From NCBI RefSeq assembly GCF_002811985.1, contig NZ_NPDU01000065.1, forward strand, positions 1-24,592: DNA of 24,592 nucleotides, given 5' to 3'. How positions within the stretch are numbered: the stretch's first letter is position 1; every line of letters starts with the position of its first letter. The notes under the pieces were generated by a model. It did not search any database. It worked only from the letters and a program-made list of their open reading frames with translations, and was not told the origin of the DNA. The stretch comes from Leptospira adleri (GTDB taxonomy: Bacteria; Spirochaetota; Leptospiria; Leptospirales; Leptospiraceae). The translations under genes were made by a program, and so were the position numbers. This document shows positions 1 through 11,072 of this stretch, piece by piece.

Positions 1-66
1 GGAACTAAAAAGTATGTTGACATGGAGAAATTAAAAGAGTTAAAAACTTTAAAGCTCATGGCTTGA
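1..66 (+). CDS. Possible C-terminal end of a gene cut by the window edge
   Basis: Frame 1 is open from the first base and stops at TGA 64-66, giving a lysine/leucine-rich tail (ends KELKTLKLMA). Frames 2 and 3 stop at once or within about 11 codons. A hairpin followed by a T-run lies about 40 bp after the stop, as expected at the end of a transcription unit. The fragment is only 21 residues, with no recognisable motif, so both its reality and its function are uncertain. Confidence 0.35.
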   Translation, partial: GTKKYVDMEKLKELKTLKLMA

Positions 67-106
67 TCGTGTGAGGAGAGCTCTTCTCAAGTTCTCATTT
101 GTGCGA

Positions 107-138
107 AACTTTAAGGACACTATCCTTAGTTCTTTTTT
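107..138 (+). terminator. Candidate rho-independent terminator
   Basis: TAAGGA (112-117) and TCCTTA (123-128) form a 6-bp stem around a CACTA loop. It can extend through AAC/GTT with a two-base bulge. The right arm is followed by CTTTTTT (132-138). It would end the gene whose tail may lie at 1-66. The stem is short and AT-rich, so it is moderate at best. Confidence 0.45.
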
Positions 139-183
139 AATTTGCATTCGAAAAGAAAATTATAAGGATTAATCCAACGAAAT

Positions 184-212
184 GAGAACCTTCTATGCTT
201 GCGAAGGTTCTC
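184..212. repeat. 10-bp inverted repeat downstream of the lipoprotein gene
   Basis: GAGAACCTTC (184-193) and GAAGGTTCTC (203-212) are perfect inverted copies around a 9-nt loop. The hairpin lies 26 bp past the stop of the minus-strand lipoprotein gene, so it may serve as its terminator or mRNA-end stabiliser. Neither strand has a clean U-run after the stem, so intrinsic termination is not certain. Confidence 0.5.
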
Positions 213-238
213 TTAAAAATGTTAAACAACCTTCTTAT

Positions 239-733
239 TTAGTTAAGTTGAAACGTACCCTTGCCCCCGTCCGCGGTATTCACGATAATCGTATAAGAGC
301 CCGCAACGTTAAATTGGATTTGCGCCGAGTTCGTGATCGTCGCTGCTCCTGCAATGAAAGCAAAATCAACGCCGGCTGCCGCCAAGTTCACTCCCTTTGT
401 TACCGGACACCCGCCCTTGTAAACGGCGACTCCGAGAGTTCCGGAGCTGACTTGGAAGCTCAAAATGTTCCCCGCGATTGCCGCAGGAATTTGAATCGCG
501 GCGTACTGCTTATCAATTTGAGTAAACGAAAGCGGATAAGGCGTTCCATTGGCTATTGCAGACATTGAAGCAATCGACACGGGAGTTCCCGCAGGAGAAA
601 ACGAGCAAGTATTATATCCTCCTGCCAAAAGTAGCAAGGCGAGATAGGAAGTATCGTCGTCCTCTTTGGATTTGCACGCAGAAAGAAGTCCTATCAATAC
701 GATACAGACTCCTATTTTTTTAATTAACTTCAT
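239..733 (-). CDS. Putative lipoprotein of unknown function
   Basis: The 164-residue protein opens with a lysine-containing n-region, a hydrophobic stretch and the canonical lipobox LSAC, with the acylated Cys at residue 20. It should be exported by Sec, lipidated by Lgt and cleaved by signal peptidase II. An acidic KSKEDDD patch follows the Cys, then a Gly/Ala/Ser/Thr-rich, probably beta-rich body with two further cysteines (in YNTCSF and GGCPVT). ATG at 731-733 is preceded by GGAG at a workable distance. It stands alone: a gap of over 700 bp lies upstream and a hairpin downstream. A TATAAA box (complement of 755-760) and a TTGACT (complement of 783-788) lie upstream, but their 22-bp spacing is too long for a standard promoter. 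I do not recognise the family; localisation is well supported, function is not. Confidence 0.85.
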   Translation of the reverse strand: MKLIKKIGVCIVLIGLLSACKSKEDDDTSYLALLLLAGGYNTCSFSPAGTPVSIASMSAIANGTPYPLSFTQIDKQYAAIQIPAAIAGNILSFQVSSGTLGVAVYKGGCPVTKGVNLAAAGVDFAFIAGAATITNSAQIQFNVAGSYTIIVNTADGGKGTFQLN

Positions 734-1208
734 TTGTAATTCTCCGAAGATTTTTTTATACTTGGATCTAAGGAATTCGAAGAGTCAAGCCTATCCCAAA
801 AGTTACCTTCTCCTATCTTTGTCAGTCATTCCTTTTTAAAACCAAAAAGTTTAAAATTTTAATATATTCATTTTTAATAATATTATATTAAGATATAAAA
901 AATATTTTTTAAGATAAAACGAGAAACCCATAAGAACAACATTTCGGTTTACCAAAGTTAACCTGATCCAAAAAAGGTGGCTTTTCATTTTTTGAAGAAG
1001 AAAAGATCTTGCTCAAAACCTTTTCAACGGTTCGTAAAAACAAACCGGCTAAAACAAAGATGGGAACCATCCGTAGATTTTGAGGAATAAAACTTTATAG
1101 AATCGCAGATTACAATTTCGAAACCAAAATCCTATGTTGATTCTCATTTCGGTGGCATTCGTTCCTATTAGAACAAACACTACGCTATTTCCTTTTTATA
1201 TCATTTAA

Positions 1209-1406
1209 TTCACGTTAGGTTTTCTAAAACGAATTGAAGTCTCCAATATAGTATCAATTGCGATTGATACGAACTCAGAAAGAAACCATAAATTAGATCC
1301 AATACCCATACGTATGATCCATTCGGTGCAAGAAGAATTAGCTCTCTTAGGAAAACGAGTCGTCGAACCGATGATTTTTTGCAAATTTCGATTCGAAGTG
1401 TTGTAG
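1209..1406 (+). other. Open frame of unclear status, possible gene remnant
   Basis: After TAA 1206-1208 this frame stays open for 65 codons to TAG 1404-1406. It reads like protein in places (for example IHSVQEELALLGKRV), but the first ATG is at 1314, leaving only 30 codons, and no Shine-Dalgarno sequence precedes it. It may be the tail of a decayed gene, or chance in an otherwise AT-rich gap. No family recognised. Confidence 0.25.
1251..1270. repeat. Inverted repeat, 8-bp arms
   Basis: GTATCAAT (1251-1258) and ATTGATAC (1263-1270) flank a TGCG centre. The 20-nt dyad has the size and shape of an operator for a dimeric helix-turn-helix regulator, but no start codon of a confident gene lies nearby. 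It has no T-run and is too short to be a strong terminator. Confidence 0.4.
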
Positions 1407-1470
1407 CGAAAAACTTTAGGAAATTCTCGGAGTCGCTTTTTCTTTGTTAGAAAATAAAGAGCTCTTCAAT

Positions 1471-2601
1471 CTACTTTTCGAGAGATTTCTCTGTTTTCGT
1501 TCGATAAAATGGATTCGAGTATAGAAAACCGGAAGGCAATACGGCCTTGACAACGACGTATTCGTCTTCGGAATCAATCAAATATTCTCCGCGCGTCTTT
1601 TGAAATTCTTCCTTCAATACTTTCCCGCCCTTTCCGATAAATTCCAATTTTAAAAACTTTTCGGGAAACTCCGCGATTATTTTTTTATCTTCCATTCTCA
1701 GATCCAGAATCTTAGGATCATCCATGTAATCCACGAGTTTCATTACGGAAATGTAATTTCCTCGTTTGAGATTTTTTACAATTTCTTTCTCATCCAAGGA
1801 ATCGGTATTCAAAAGAATGTATCTTGTAAACGTTTCTCCTTCGTTTTGATTCGAAAACGTGAGTTCGTGAAAGATCCTTTCATACAAAGGGAGTTTCATT
1901 GCGCGAATCAACTCACCCGGAAAATAATGAAGGTCGTCTCCGCTCGCGGCTAAAATCGGATATCCTTGATCCAAAAGCCGAAGCCATTCAGGAAAAGAAT
2001 CTCCAAACGGCGAAAACACTTCTACCGCATCCAAATTTCGGAGTCGTTCGATGTCTCTATAGGAAATGGCCCCCTCCAAAACAGGATGAGATACGATCAC
2101 AAAAGATTCTTCTTTTTGCATTTGATCGATCGTCCATTGAAGATTTCCGATGGTCGTGTAGACTGGAAAAAAATCGTAAACGGCTTCTTTCGCGCCTAAC
2201 ACAAGAATGTGCTTCCGATTAAAATCTCTACCCCACTCATAACCAGGTAGAAATATTTTCTTTCCCGATTCGACGCCGCTAACTTTGAGATAATCCGTAA
2301 TTCCGATGATGTCGTATTTTTTTTCAAGATAACGCTCTTGGATTTCTTTCGGACTACTTCGAAAAGGGGAAAACCCGTCGCGATCAGAATGAAGATGAAA
2401 AGCGGTCTTTAACCACCTTTGAATCGTTGGAGAATACGGGGAATGAATGAAATCGCCGTGAAACGGAAGCGGTTTCTCAATACGCAAAGGGTCGCTCAAA
2501 ATCCAGGAAATCGAAAGATGAGCGCCGCCTAAGAACAAAATGATCCCGAGAATTCGAAACCAAACCTTCGGATCCATTCTCTTTTTGAAAACCATCTGCA
2601 T
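1471..2601 (-). CDS. Membrane-anchored PHP-domain protein (putative phosphoesterase)
   Basis: A 376-residue protein with one N-terminal hydrophobic segment (about residues 13-35), which should anchor it to the inner membrane with the rest outside the cytoplasm. The following domain has PHP-family metal-site signatures: HLH at 69-71, ITDY at 101-104, a Glu in PGYEW (122), a His at 131, SHP, and GDDLH toward the C-terminal half. PHP domains bind two or three metals and usually hydrolyse phosphoester bonds. The normal second motif is TDH; here it is TDY, so metal binding may be altered. The C-terminal third looks like a beta-rich extension. Start sites at residues 1, 3 and 9 are all possible because no strong ribosome binding site is visible. 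It is monocistronic and divergent from the glycosyltransferase operon. Substrate unknown. Confidence 0.8.
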   Translation of the reverse strand: MQMVFKKRMDPKVWFRILGIILFLGGAHLSISWILSDPLRIEKPLPFHGDFIHSPYSPTIQRWLKTAFHLHSDRDGFSPFRSSPKEIQERYLEKKYDIIGITDYLKVSGVESGKKIFLPGYEWGRDFNRKHILVLGAKEAVYDFFPVYTTIGNLQWTIDQMQKEESFVIVSHPVLEGAISYRDIERLRNLDAVEVFSPFGDSFPEWLRLLDQGYPILAASGDDLHYFPGELIRAMKLPLYERIFHELTFSNQNEGETFTRYILLNTDSLDEKEIVKNLKRGNYISVMKLVDYMDDPKILDLRMEDKKIIAEFPEKFLKLEFIGKGGKVLKEEFQKTRGEYLIDSEDEYVVVKAVLPSGFLYSNPFYRTKTEKSLEK

Positions 2602-2776
2602 TCCATTTCAAAAGATTCCCCCAGAATGAAAAAAGTTTTTCAGTTTCGGTTTATTTTTTACGTTCTTCTTTTTTAACTTCTTTTGTAAAATGTCAGGGAT
2701 TTGTAATTTTTCAGATTCAACTCTTGGCTTTCGTTTCGAAGATACAAAAAAAGATCTCAGGAAAAAATCCATCATG

Positions 2777-2790
2777 TAAGTGTACACTTA
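2777..2790. promoter_or_regulatory. Perfect 14-bp palindrome, candidate operator
   Basis: TAAGTGTACACTTA is its own reverse complement. It sits in the 5' region of the glycosyltransferase/DJ-1/sirtuin operon, 46 bp before the preferred ATG (2837) and 4 bp before the alternative TTG (2795). It is also within the divergent spacer shared with the PHP gene. Palindromes of this size suit TetR- or GntR-type dimers. I saw no second copy in the window, and the cognate regulator is unknown. Confidence 0.5.
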
Positions 2791-2836
2791 ATTATTGGAT
2801 TTACAGAATTTGCCGGATTATAAATTCTACACTCTA

Positions 2837-4003
2837 ATGACCGCTCCCGAAATTTCCGTCATTCTGCCGACTTATAACGAAAAAGAGAACATTCCGATTC
2901 TTCTTCCGAGACTCGCTCATGCGTTGAAAAAATATTCCTACGAGATCCTACTCGTGGACGACAATAGCCCCGATCGAACCTGGGAAGTCGCTGAGAATTT
3001 AAAAAAAGATCACAAAGAACTTTTCGTTCTCAGAAGAATGGAAGGTCGCGGCCTTTCCTCTGCGGTCCTCGCCGGAATGTCGATCGCAAAGGGAAAGGTC
3101 TTCGTCGTCATGGACGCGGATCTGCAGCACGACGAATCCATTTTATCGGCGCTGGTGGTACCGATTCTCAATCAAAAATCCGACGTGAGCATCGGAACGA
3201 GATACAAAGACGGAGGTTCTACTTCGAATTGGTCCTGGGTTCGAAAGAGCTTTAGTTATTTTGCAACTACTCTGGCTCAACTATTTTTACCAATTCCCGT
3301 TTCCGATCCGATGAGCGGTTTTTTCGCGATATCCAAGGACTACTTCAAAACCACCGCGGAGAGTATCAATCCAAGAGGATTTAAGATTCTATTAGAATTT
3401 TTGCATAGATCCAAAGTACCTCCGAAAATTTCCGAAATTCCTTTTACGTTTCAAAGCCGCAGATTCGGCAAAACAAAGTTAGACGGTTCCGTTATCCGGA
3501 ATTACTTGGTCGCTCTTTTAGATCTTCGTTTTGGCAAATGGGTTTCCCCTACCTTTCTCCTATATTCCTTGGTGGGATCTTCCGGAGTTTTCGTAAATCT
3601 TTTCGGACTTTTAATCGGAGAAACGTTTCATTTCCCGGAGCTTACGACTCCGTTTCAATTTCTAAATCCGTTTCACAGTTCCGTTTTGTTCGGAATTGAA
3701 ATATCGATTCTTTCCAATTTTGTTCTCAACAACTATCTTACTTTTTATGAAAAAAGATACGATGGGATCCGAATCGTTCAGGGTTTGATTCTTTTTCATC
3801 TTGTGAGCCTCCTCGGACTTTTAATTCAAATTAGCGTTTTTCAATTTTTATATCATAGAATCTTTCTATCGGAGTTTAATTCTTCCGGACTTCTCATTAA
3901 ATTCTTTGCAGATTCGCTTGCTATTTTGGCCGCTATGATTACAAATTACTTCTTAAATCTAAACGTCACCTGGAAAGGTTCCAGAGACGAATCTCGTTTT
4001 TGA
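2837..4003 (+). CDS. Family 2 glycosyltransferase (dolichol-phosphate mannose synthase-like) with C-terminal GtrA-like membrane domain
   Basis: The N-terminal part is a GT-A fold of the DPM1/polyprenyl-monophosphate-sugar synthase type: ISVILPTYNEKENI at the start, LLVDDNSPD, then MDADLQHD carrying the metal-binding DxD-like motif, DPMSGFF, and FQSRRFGKTKLDG near the end of the catalytic domain. The last about 150 residues hold four hydrophobic segments with the GtrA look (LLYSLVGSSGVFVN, NFVLNNYLTF, MITNYFLNLNVTW). Such fusions charge undecaprenyl phosphate with a sugar and help flip it for periplasmic glycosylation. I prefer ATG 2837, which gives MTAPEISVILPTYNE; an in-frame TTG at 2795 would add 14 residues. 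Neither start has a good Shine-Dalgarno sequence. The next gene begins 10 bp after the stop. Sugar and acceptor cannot be read from sequence. Confidence 0.9.
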   Translation: MTAPEISVILPTYNEKENIPILLPRLAHALKKYSYEILLVDDNSPDRTWEVAENLKKDHKELFVLRRMEGRGLSSAVLAGMSIAKGKVFVVMDADLQHDESILSALVVPILNQKSDVSIGTRYKDGGSTSNWSWVRKSFSYFATTLAQLFLPIPVSDPMSGFFAISKDYFKTTAESINPRGFKILLEFLHRSKVPPKISEIPFTFQSRRFGKTKLDGSVIRNYLVALLDLRFGKWVSPTFLLYSLVGSSGVFVNLFGLLIGETFHFPELTTPFQFLNPFHSSVLFGIEISILSNFVLNNYLTFYEKRYDGIRIVQGLILFHLVSLLGLLIQISVFQFLYHRIFLSEFNSSGLLIKFFADSLAILAAMITNYFLNLNVTWKGSRDESRF

Positions 4004-4013
4004 AGGAGTTTTT

Positions 4014-4559
4014 ATGTCTAAAGTTCTGGTTCCATTTGCTGAAGGAATGGAGGAAATGGAAGCCGTTATCATCGTAGACGTCCTTCGAAGAGCCAAGATA
4101 GAAGTGACGAGTGCCTCTCTGAAAGAGGGAGCGGTTACCGCATCGCGCGGAGTTCGAATTTTGGCGGACACAACTATTCAAGAGGTGGATTTCAAAGACT
4201 TCGATATGATCGTGCTGCCCGGAGGCAACGGCGGGACAAAGGCTCTTGCAGCAGACGCAAAAATCTCCGAACTTCTTCAGGACGCAAAGAAGAATGAAAA
4301 GTGGATCGCCGCAATTTGTGCGGCTCCGAGTATTTTAGTACATCAGAATATTCTTACGAACCAAGACCGTTTTACGTCTTTCCCCGGAGTTGTTTCCGAC
4401 GTTATAGGTTATACCGGAGCCAGATTGGAAATTTCCGGTAAAATTATTACGAGCGTCGGTCCCGGTTCGGCCTTCGAATTCTCTTTAGAGCTCGTAAGAA
4501 TTCTTTGCGGAGAAAAAACGATGATGGAAGTGAAAGCGGCGCTTCAACTGCCGAAATGA
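4014..4559 (+). CDS. DJ-1/PfpI family protein (DJ-1/YajL-like)
   Basis: A 181-residue cytosolic protein of typical length for DJ-1/YajL/ThiJ. It opens MSKVLVPFAEGMEEMEAV, where the acidic residue of EEME matches the conserved Glu that pairs with the catalytic Cys. The nucleophile elbow is AAICAAPSIL, with Cys at about residue 103; GPGSAFEFSL near the end is also typical. Family members have been assigned chaperone, oxidative-stress, glyoxalase and disputed deglycase roles, so the exact reaction stays open. ATG 4014 is preceded by AAGGAG (4003-4008), the best ribosome binding site in this operon, overlapping the glycosyltransferase stop. Its TGA (4557-4559) overlaps the sirtuin ATG, so the two are translationally coupled. 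Confidence 0.92.
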   Translation: MSKVLVPFAEGMEEMEAVIIVDVLRRAKIEVTSASLKEGAVTASRGVRILADTTIQEVDFKDFDMIVLPGGNGGTKALAADAKISELLQDAKKNEKWIAAICAAPSILVHQNILTNQDRFTSFPGVVSDVIGYTGARLEISGKIITSVGPGSAFEFSLELVRILCGEKTMMEVKAALQLPK

Positions 4560-5290
4560 AAGATTTTTTTAGAAGTAACTCAGGAAAATTCAAAAGAATC
4601 TCGGCGATCACGGGTGCGGGGATTTCCGCCGAAAGTGGAATTCCGACCTTTCGAGGAGCGGAAGGACTTTGGAAAAATTTTCGCGCCGAAGAACTGGCTA
4701 CTCCTCAGGCATTTCAAAAGAATCCACAACTCGTCTGGGAATGGTATCTTTGGAGAAGGGGCATCATCGAAACAAAGAAGCCGAACCCGGGACACTTCGC
4801 TCTGGCAGAATTAGAAAAACGTTATGCGGATTTCTTTCTTTTGACTCAGAACGTGGACGGCCTTCATTTCAGAGCAGGTTCAAAAAATCTCGTAGAAATT
4901 CACGGAAATATCTTCATCAATCGATGTACTTCCTGCGAAAACGAAATCAAAATCGATTCGACAAAGCCGGACGATACTCTTCCTAAATGCGATCTTTGCG
5001 GCTCTCTTTTTCGTCCGGGTGTGGTATGGTTCGGAGAATCTTACGATTCATTCAAACTCAATGAATCGGTTTTAAGAATGCAGAATTCGGATCTTCTTTT
5101 GATCGTCGGCACCTCGGGCACTGTGAGTATGCCTGTGTATTTGGCGGAAATAGCAAAAGAGAACGGCGCGCTGCTTCTTGAAATCAATCCGGAAAGAAGT
5201 TCTTTCTCTTCCTCAGTCGACCTTTTTCTAAAAGGGAAATCCGGTGAAATTCTTCCCGAACTTGTTCAAGAAATAATTTCCAACGAATAA
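4556..5290 (+). CDS. cobB: NAD-dependent protein deacylase, sirtuin (SIR2/CobB family, class III type)
   Basis: A sirtuin of 244 residues with all core motifs: GAGISAESGIPTFRG (20-34) for NAD binding, TQNVDGLH (97-104), catalytic His in HGN (116), zinc pairs C124/C127 and C145/C148, and GTSGTV (185-190). Tyr64 and Arg67 form the YxxR pair that in CobB and SIRT5 binds acidic acyl groups, so desuccinylase or demalonylase activity is likely besides deacetylation. The start is ATG 4556, overlapping the upstream TGA as ATGA; an upstream in-frame ATG at 4505 would run inside the DJ-1 gene and adds an unrelated N-terminus. It removes acyl groups from protein lysines using NAD, releasing nicotinamide and O-acyl-ADP-ribose. 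Family assignment is near certain; acyl preference is inferred. Confidence 0.93.
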   Translation: MKDFFRSNSGKFKRISAITGAGISAESGIPTFRGAEGLWKNFRAEELATPQAFQKNPQLVWEWYLWRRGIIETKKPNPGHFALAELEKRYADFFLLTQNVDGLHFRAGSKNLVEIHGNIFINRCTSCENEIKIDSTKPDDTLPKCDLCGSLFRPGVVWFGESYDSFKLNESVLRMQNSDLLLIVGTSGTVSMPVYLAEIAKENGALLLEINPERSSFSSSVDLFLKGKSGEILPELVQEIISNE

Positions 5291-5322
5291 AAAACGGTTC
5301 AGGCTCTGCCGCAGGAATCGAT

Positions 5323-5931
5323 TTAACTTTTTTGCAACTGAATTCCGGGCATAGAAACGTAACCGGGAAGACTTTCGATGCGTTTTAACCAATCTCTAGT
5401 TTTTTCAAACGGTTTTAAATCGACTCTTCCCTCGTTTGCAAGGGCAACGTAAGGATACATCGCCAAATCGGCGATAGTCGGTCTTTCGGCGGCGAGCCAC
5501 AGATTCTGCGTCAGATGATTTTCCAAAAAATTCAAAAGTTGATTTGTGATCATTTCGGCCTCATCGATCTGAATCGTTTTTCCGAAGCGATAATGAGTCC
5601 GCAAAGCCGCCGGTCCTCTGGTAACTTCGTTTGCAGCGGTGGAAAGCCATTCCATCACTTTGGCGCTTCCGATCCCGGATTTTGGAAACCATTCTTCCTT
5701 TCCATATTCGAGCGCAAGATATACCAGGATCGCCTGACTATCACGGATAAAAAAACCTTTGTCTTTTAATACGGGCACTTGTCCCAATGGATTCATCTTC
5801 AGAAAAGTCTCCGACTTGTGCTCTTTTTCCGCGTTGTTTACAGCGCGGCTGACATATTCCAAATTCAGCATAGATAAAAGCATACGGATCTTATGACAGT
5901 TTCCCGATATTGCAAATTCAAAAAGTTCCAA
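5323..5931 (-). CDS. Glutathione S-transferase family protein
   Basis: A 202-residue two-domain GST. The thioredoxin-like N-terminal domain has FAISGNCHKIRMLLSML, the cis-proline motif NPLGQVPVL, and RDSQAILVYLA, where Asp-Ser would contact the gamma-glutamyl end of glutathione. The helical C-terminal domain has ERPTIADLAMYPYVAL, the conserved N-capping box Asp. It probably conjugates or reduces electrophiles in the cytosol. The start codon is TTG (complement of 5929-5931), supported by a strong ribosome binding site just upstream. It converges on the sirtuin gene with only 32 bp between stops and no clear terminator there. Substrate unknown. Confidence 0.9.
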   Translation of the reverse strand: MELFEFAISGNCHKIRMLLSMLNLEYVSRAVNNAEKEHKSETFLKMNPLGQVPVLKDKGFFIRDSQAILVYLALEYGKEEWFPKSGIGSAKVMEWLSTAANEVTRGPAALRTHYRFGKTIQIDEAEMITNQLLNFLENHLTQNLWLAAERPTIADLAMYPYVALANEGRVDLKPFEKTRDWLKRIESLPGYVSMPGIQLQKS

Positions 5932-5933
5932 AA

Positions 5934-5941
5934 CTCCTCCT
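5934..5941 (-). promoter_or_regulatory. Strong ribosome binding site fixing the TTG start of the GST gene
   Basis: On the minus strand the bases read AGGAGGAG, two bases before TTG 5931-5929. No ATG near the start of the domain competes, so this site decides the start. Confidence 0.6.
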
Positions 5942-5979
5942 GTTCCCTTCCTATCTAAGTTAAAATTTTTATTGTTTCA

Positions 5980-5998
5980 GCCTTGGAATCGCCAAGAC
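5980..5998 (-). terminator. Weak candidate terminator of the NYN-MBOAT-DUF1574 operon
   Basis: A 7-bp stem including one G-U pair (5980-5986 with 5992-5998) and a 5-nt loop follows the DUF1574 stop by about 35 bp on the minus strand. The sequence after the stem is AT-rich but has no clean U-run. It sits between the operon end and the start of the GST gene, which is read in the same direction. Confidence 0.35.
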
Positions 5999-6032
5999 CG
6001 TCAAAGAACGTTTGATCGGCGCTCTTTGTTTC

Positions 6033-8600
<2,568 letters not shown>

Positions 8601-8604
8601 TGTT

Positions 8605-9108
<504 letters not shown>

Positions 9109-9171
9109 GGAATTGTAGTGACCAGAATCCCATTCTCATAAATACTGTAAACCAACCTTTCCAGGGAGATT

Positions 9172-10071
<900 letters not shown>

Positions 10072-10087
10072 ACGTCTATTCTCTAAT

Positions 10088-11011
10088 ATGAGTTCGATCC
10101 TAAGTCGCCTCTCCTTTCCATGGACTTCTTCCTCTTATTCTCTCGCAATCGCAGGCGGGGGTTGTAAGGCCTTTTACGGTCTCGGCGCGGGGCTTTCGTT
10201 TCGAAAATGGGGATTGGATCTTTCTCAAATCTCGGGTGTCAGCGCGGGAGCCGCGATGGCGCTTTGTATTCTTTCCGAAAGGGAAGAAGAGAGCATAACG
10301 TATTTCGAAGAACTCGCGCGCAGAAATTCCAAAAATTTTCGTTTCCTAAATCTTTTCAAAGGTCTTTCCCCCTTTCCTCATGAGAATATTACGAGAAGAT
10401 CGATCCGTTACAGTCTGGATTTAAAAAAAATCAGAGAATCTTCCGTAAAGGTTTTTATCGGAGCCGTGAAGGCAAAGCCGATCCACAAAATCGACGGAAG
10501 AAAAACCTCCGTATCCCGTTTGATTTCAAGAACGATGCAGGCTTACATTCAAGACGAACGCGATAAACAAAAAGGAAGAATACCGAACCGCGTTCAGTCC
10601 ATCTTTGACGAATGGAGTTTGGAAAATGTAATCTATTCGGAAAAAGACCTCGTGGAACCGAAAACGGTGGAACAGATTTTGCTCAATTCTTCTTCCGTTC
10701 CTCCCGTAGTTTCTCTCCAAAAAAAGAACGACGAATTTTTTTTAGACGGAGGTCTTAGCAACAACTTACTTCTGGAACGCTTTTCACCATCTCTGCCCAA
10801 AATCGGAATCTATTACGAAGAGAACACGATCATCGGAAAATCCGACGAAACGATGAGGAACACGTATCTTTTCAAACCATCTCGCCCGATCGGAATCAGC
10901 TCGTTCGATTATACAAACCCGATCGGGGTCCGCAAGGCTTTTGAACTCGGAAAAGAAGACGCGGAGAATCGAAAGAATGAGATTTTGGATTTTATTCAGA
11001 AGGTTCGATAA
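10088..11011 (+). CDS. Patatin-like phospholipase family protein
   Basis: A 307-residue protein with the patatin Ser-Asp dyad: the oxyanion loop AGGGCKAFYGLG (22-33), the nucleophile elbow GVSAG with Ser52, and DGGLSNN with Asp220. Patatins hydrolyse acyl esters of phospholipids or neutral lipids. No signal peptide is seen, so it is probably cytosolic or peripheral on the inner membrane. It lies 16 bp after the voltage-sensor-like gene and has no clear ribosome binding site of its own, so it probably depends on upstream translation or on read-through. The middle segment (about 115-200) is rich in lysine and arginine. It lacks the secretion and beta-barrel domains of toxin-type patatins. Substrate not predictable. 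Confidence 0.9.
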   Translation: MSSILSRLSFPWTSSSYSLAIAGGGCKAFYGLGAGLSFRKWGLDLSQISGVSAGAAMALCILSEREEESITYFEELARRNSKNFRFLNLFKGLSPFPHENITRRSIRYSLDLKKIRESSVKVFIGAVKAKPIHKIDGRKTSVSRLISRTMQAYIQDERDKQKGRIPNRVQSIFDEWSLENVIYSEKDLVEPKTVEQILLNSSSVPPVVSLQKKNDEFFLDGGLSNNLLLERFSPSLPKIGIYYEENTIIGKSDETMRNTYLFKPSRPIGISSFDYTNPIGVRKAFELGKEDAENRKNEILDFIQKVR

Positions 11012-11072
11012 AAAACAGTTGCGAATCTTTTTCGAACGTTTAAAATTTTTAACCGAGAGGAGTGTTTGATTT

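Larger units (their letters stand above)
734..1470. other. AT-rich intergenic region, 737 bp, no convincing gene
   Basis: The stretch 835-930 is almost pure A/T. It contains no recognisable RNA gene, insertion sequence end or tandem repeat. The only structured items are a 20-nt inverted repeat at 1251-1270 and an open frame without an early start codon at 1209-1406, both listed separately. Short open stretches near 1100-1170 in other frames are broken by stops, which fits a decayed gene but does not prove it. The 5' part must hold the promoter of the minus-strand lipoprotein gene. Confidence 0.6.

Noticed and set aside
182..568. 128-codon plus-strand open frame
   Set aside because: Lies antisense inside the lipoprotein gene, which has a clear lipobox and ribosome binding site; the antisense product shows no motif.
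835..930. Replication origin or AT-rich unwinding element
   Set aside because: Very AT-rich, but there are no DnaA-box clusters or dnaA/dnaN/parAB genes nearby.
4505..4555. Upstream ATG extending the sirtuin by 17 residues
   Set aside because: It would overlap the DJ-1 gene by 55 bp and adds residues unrelated to sirtuins; ATG 4556 with the ATGA overlap is simpler.
5291..5322. Terminator between the convergent sirtuin and GST genes
   Set aside because: No stem longer than a few base pairs was found in the 32 bp.
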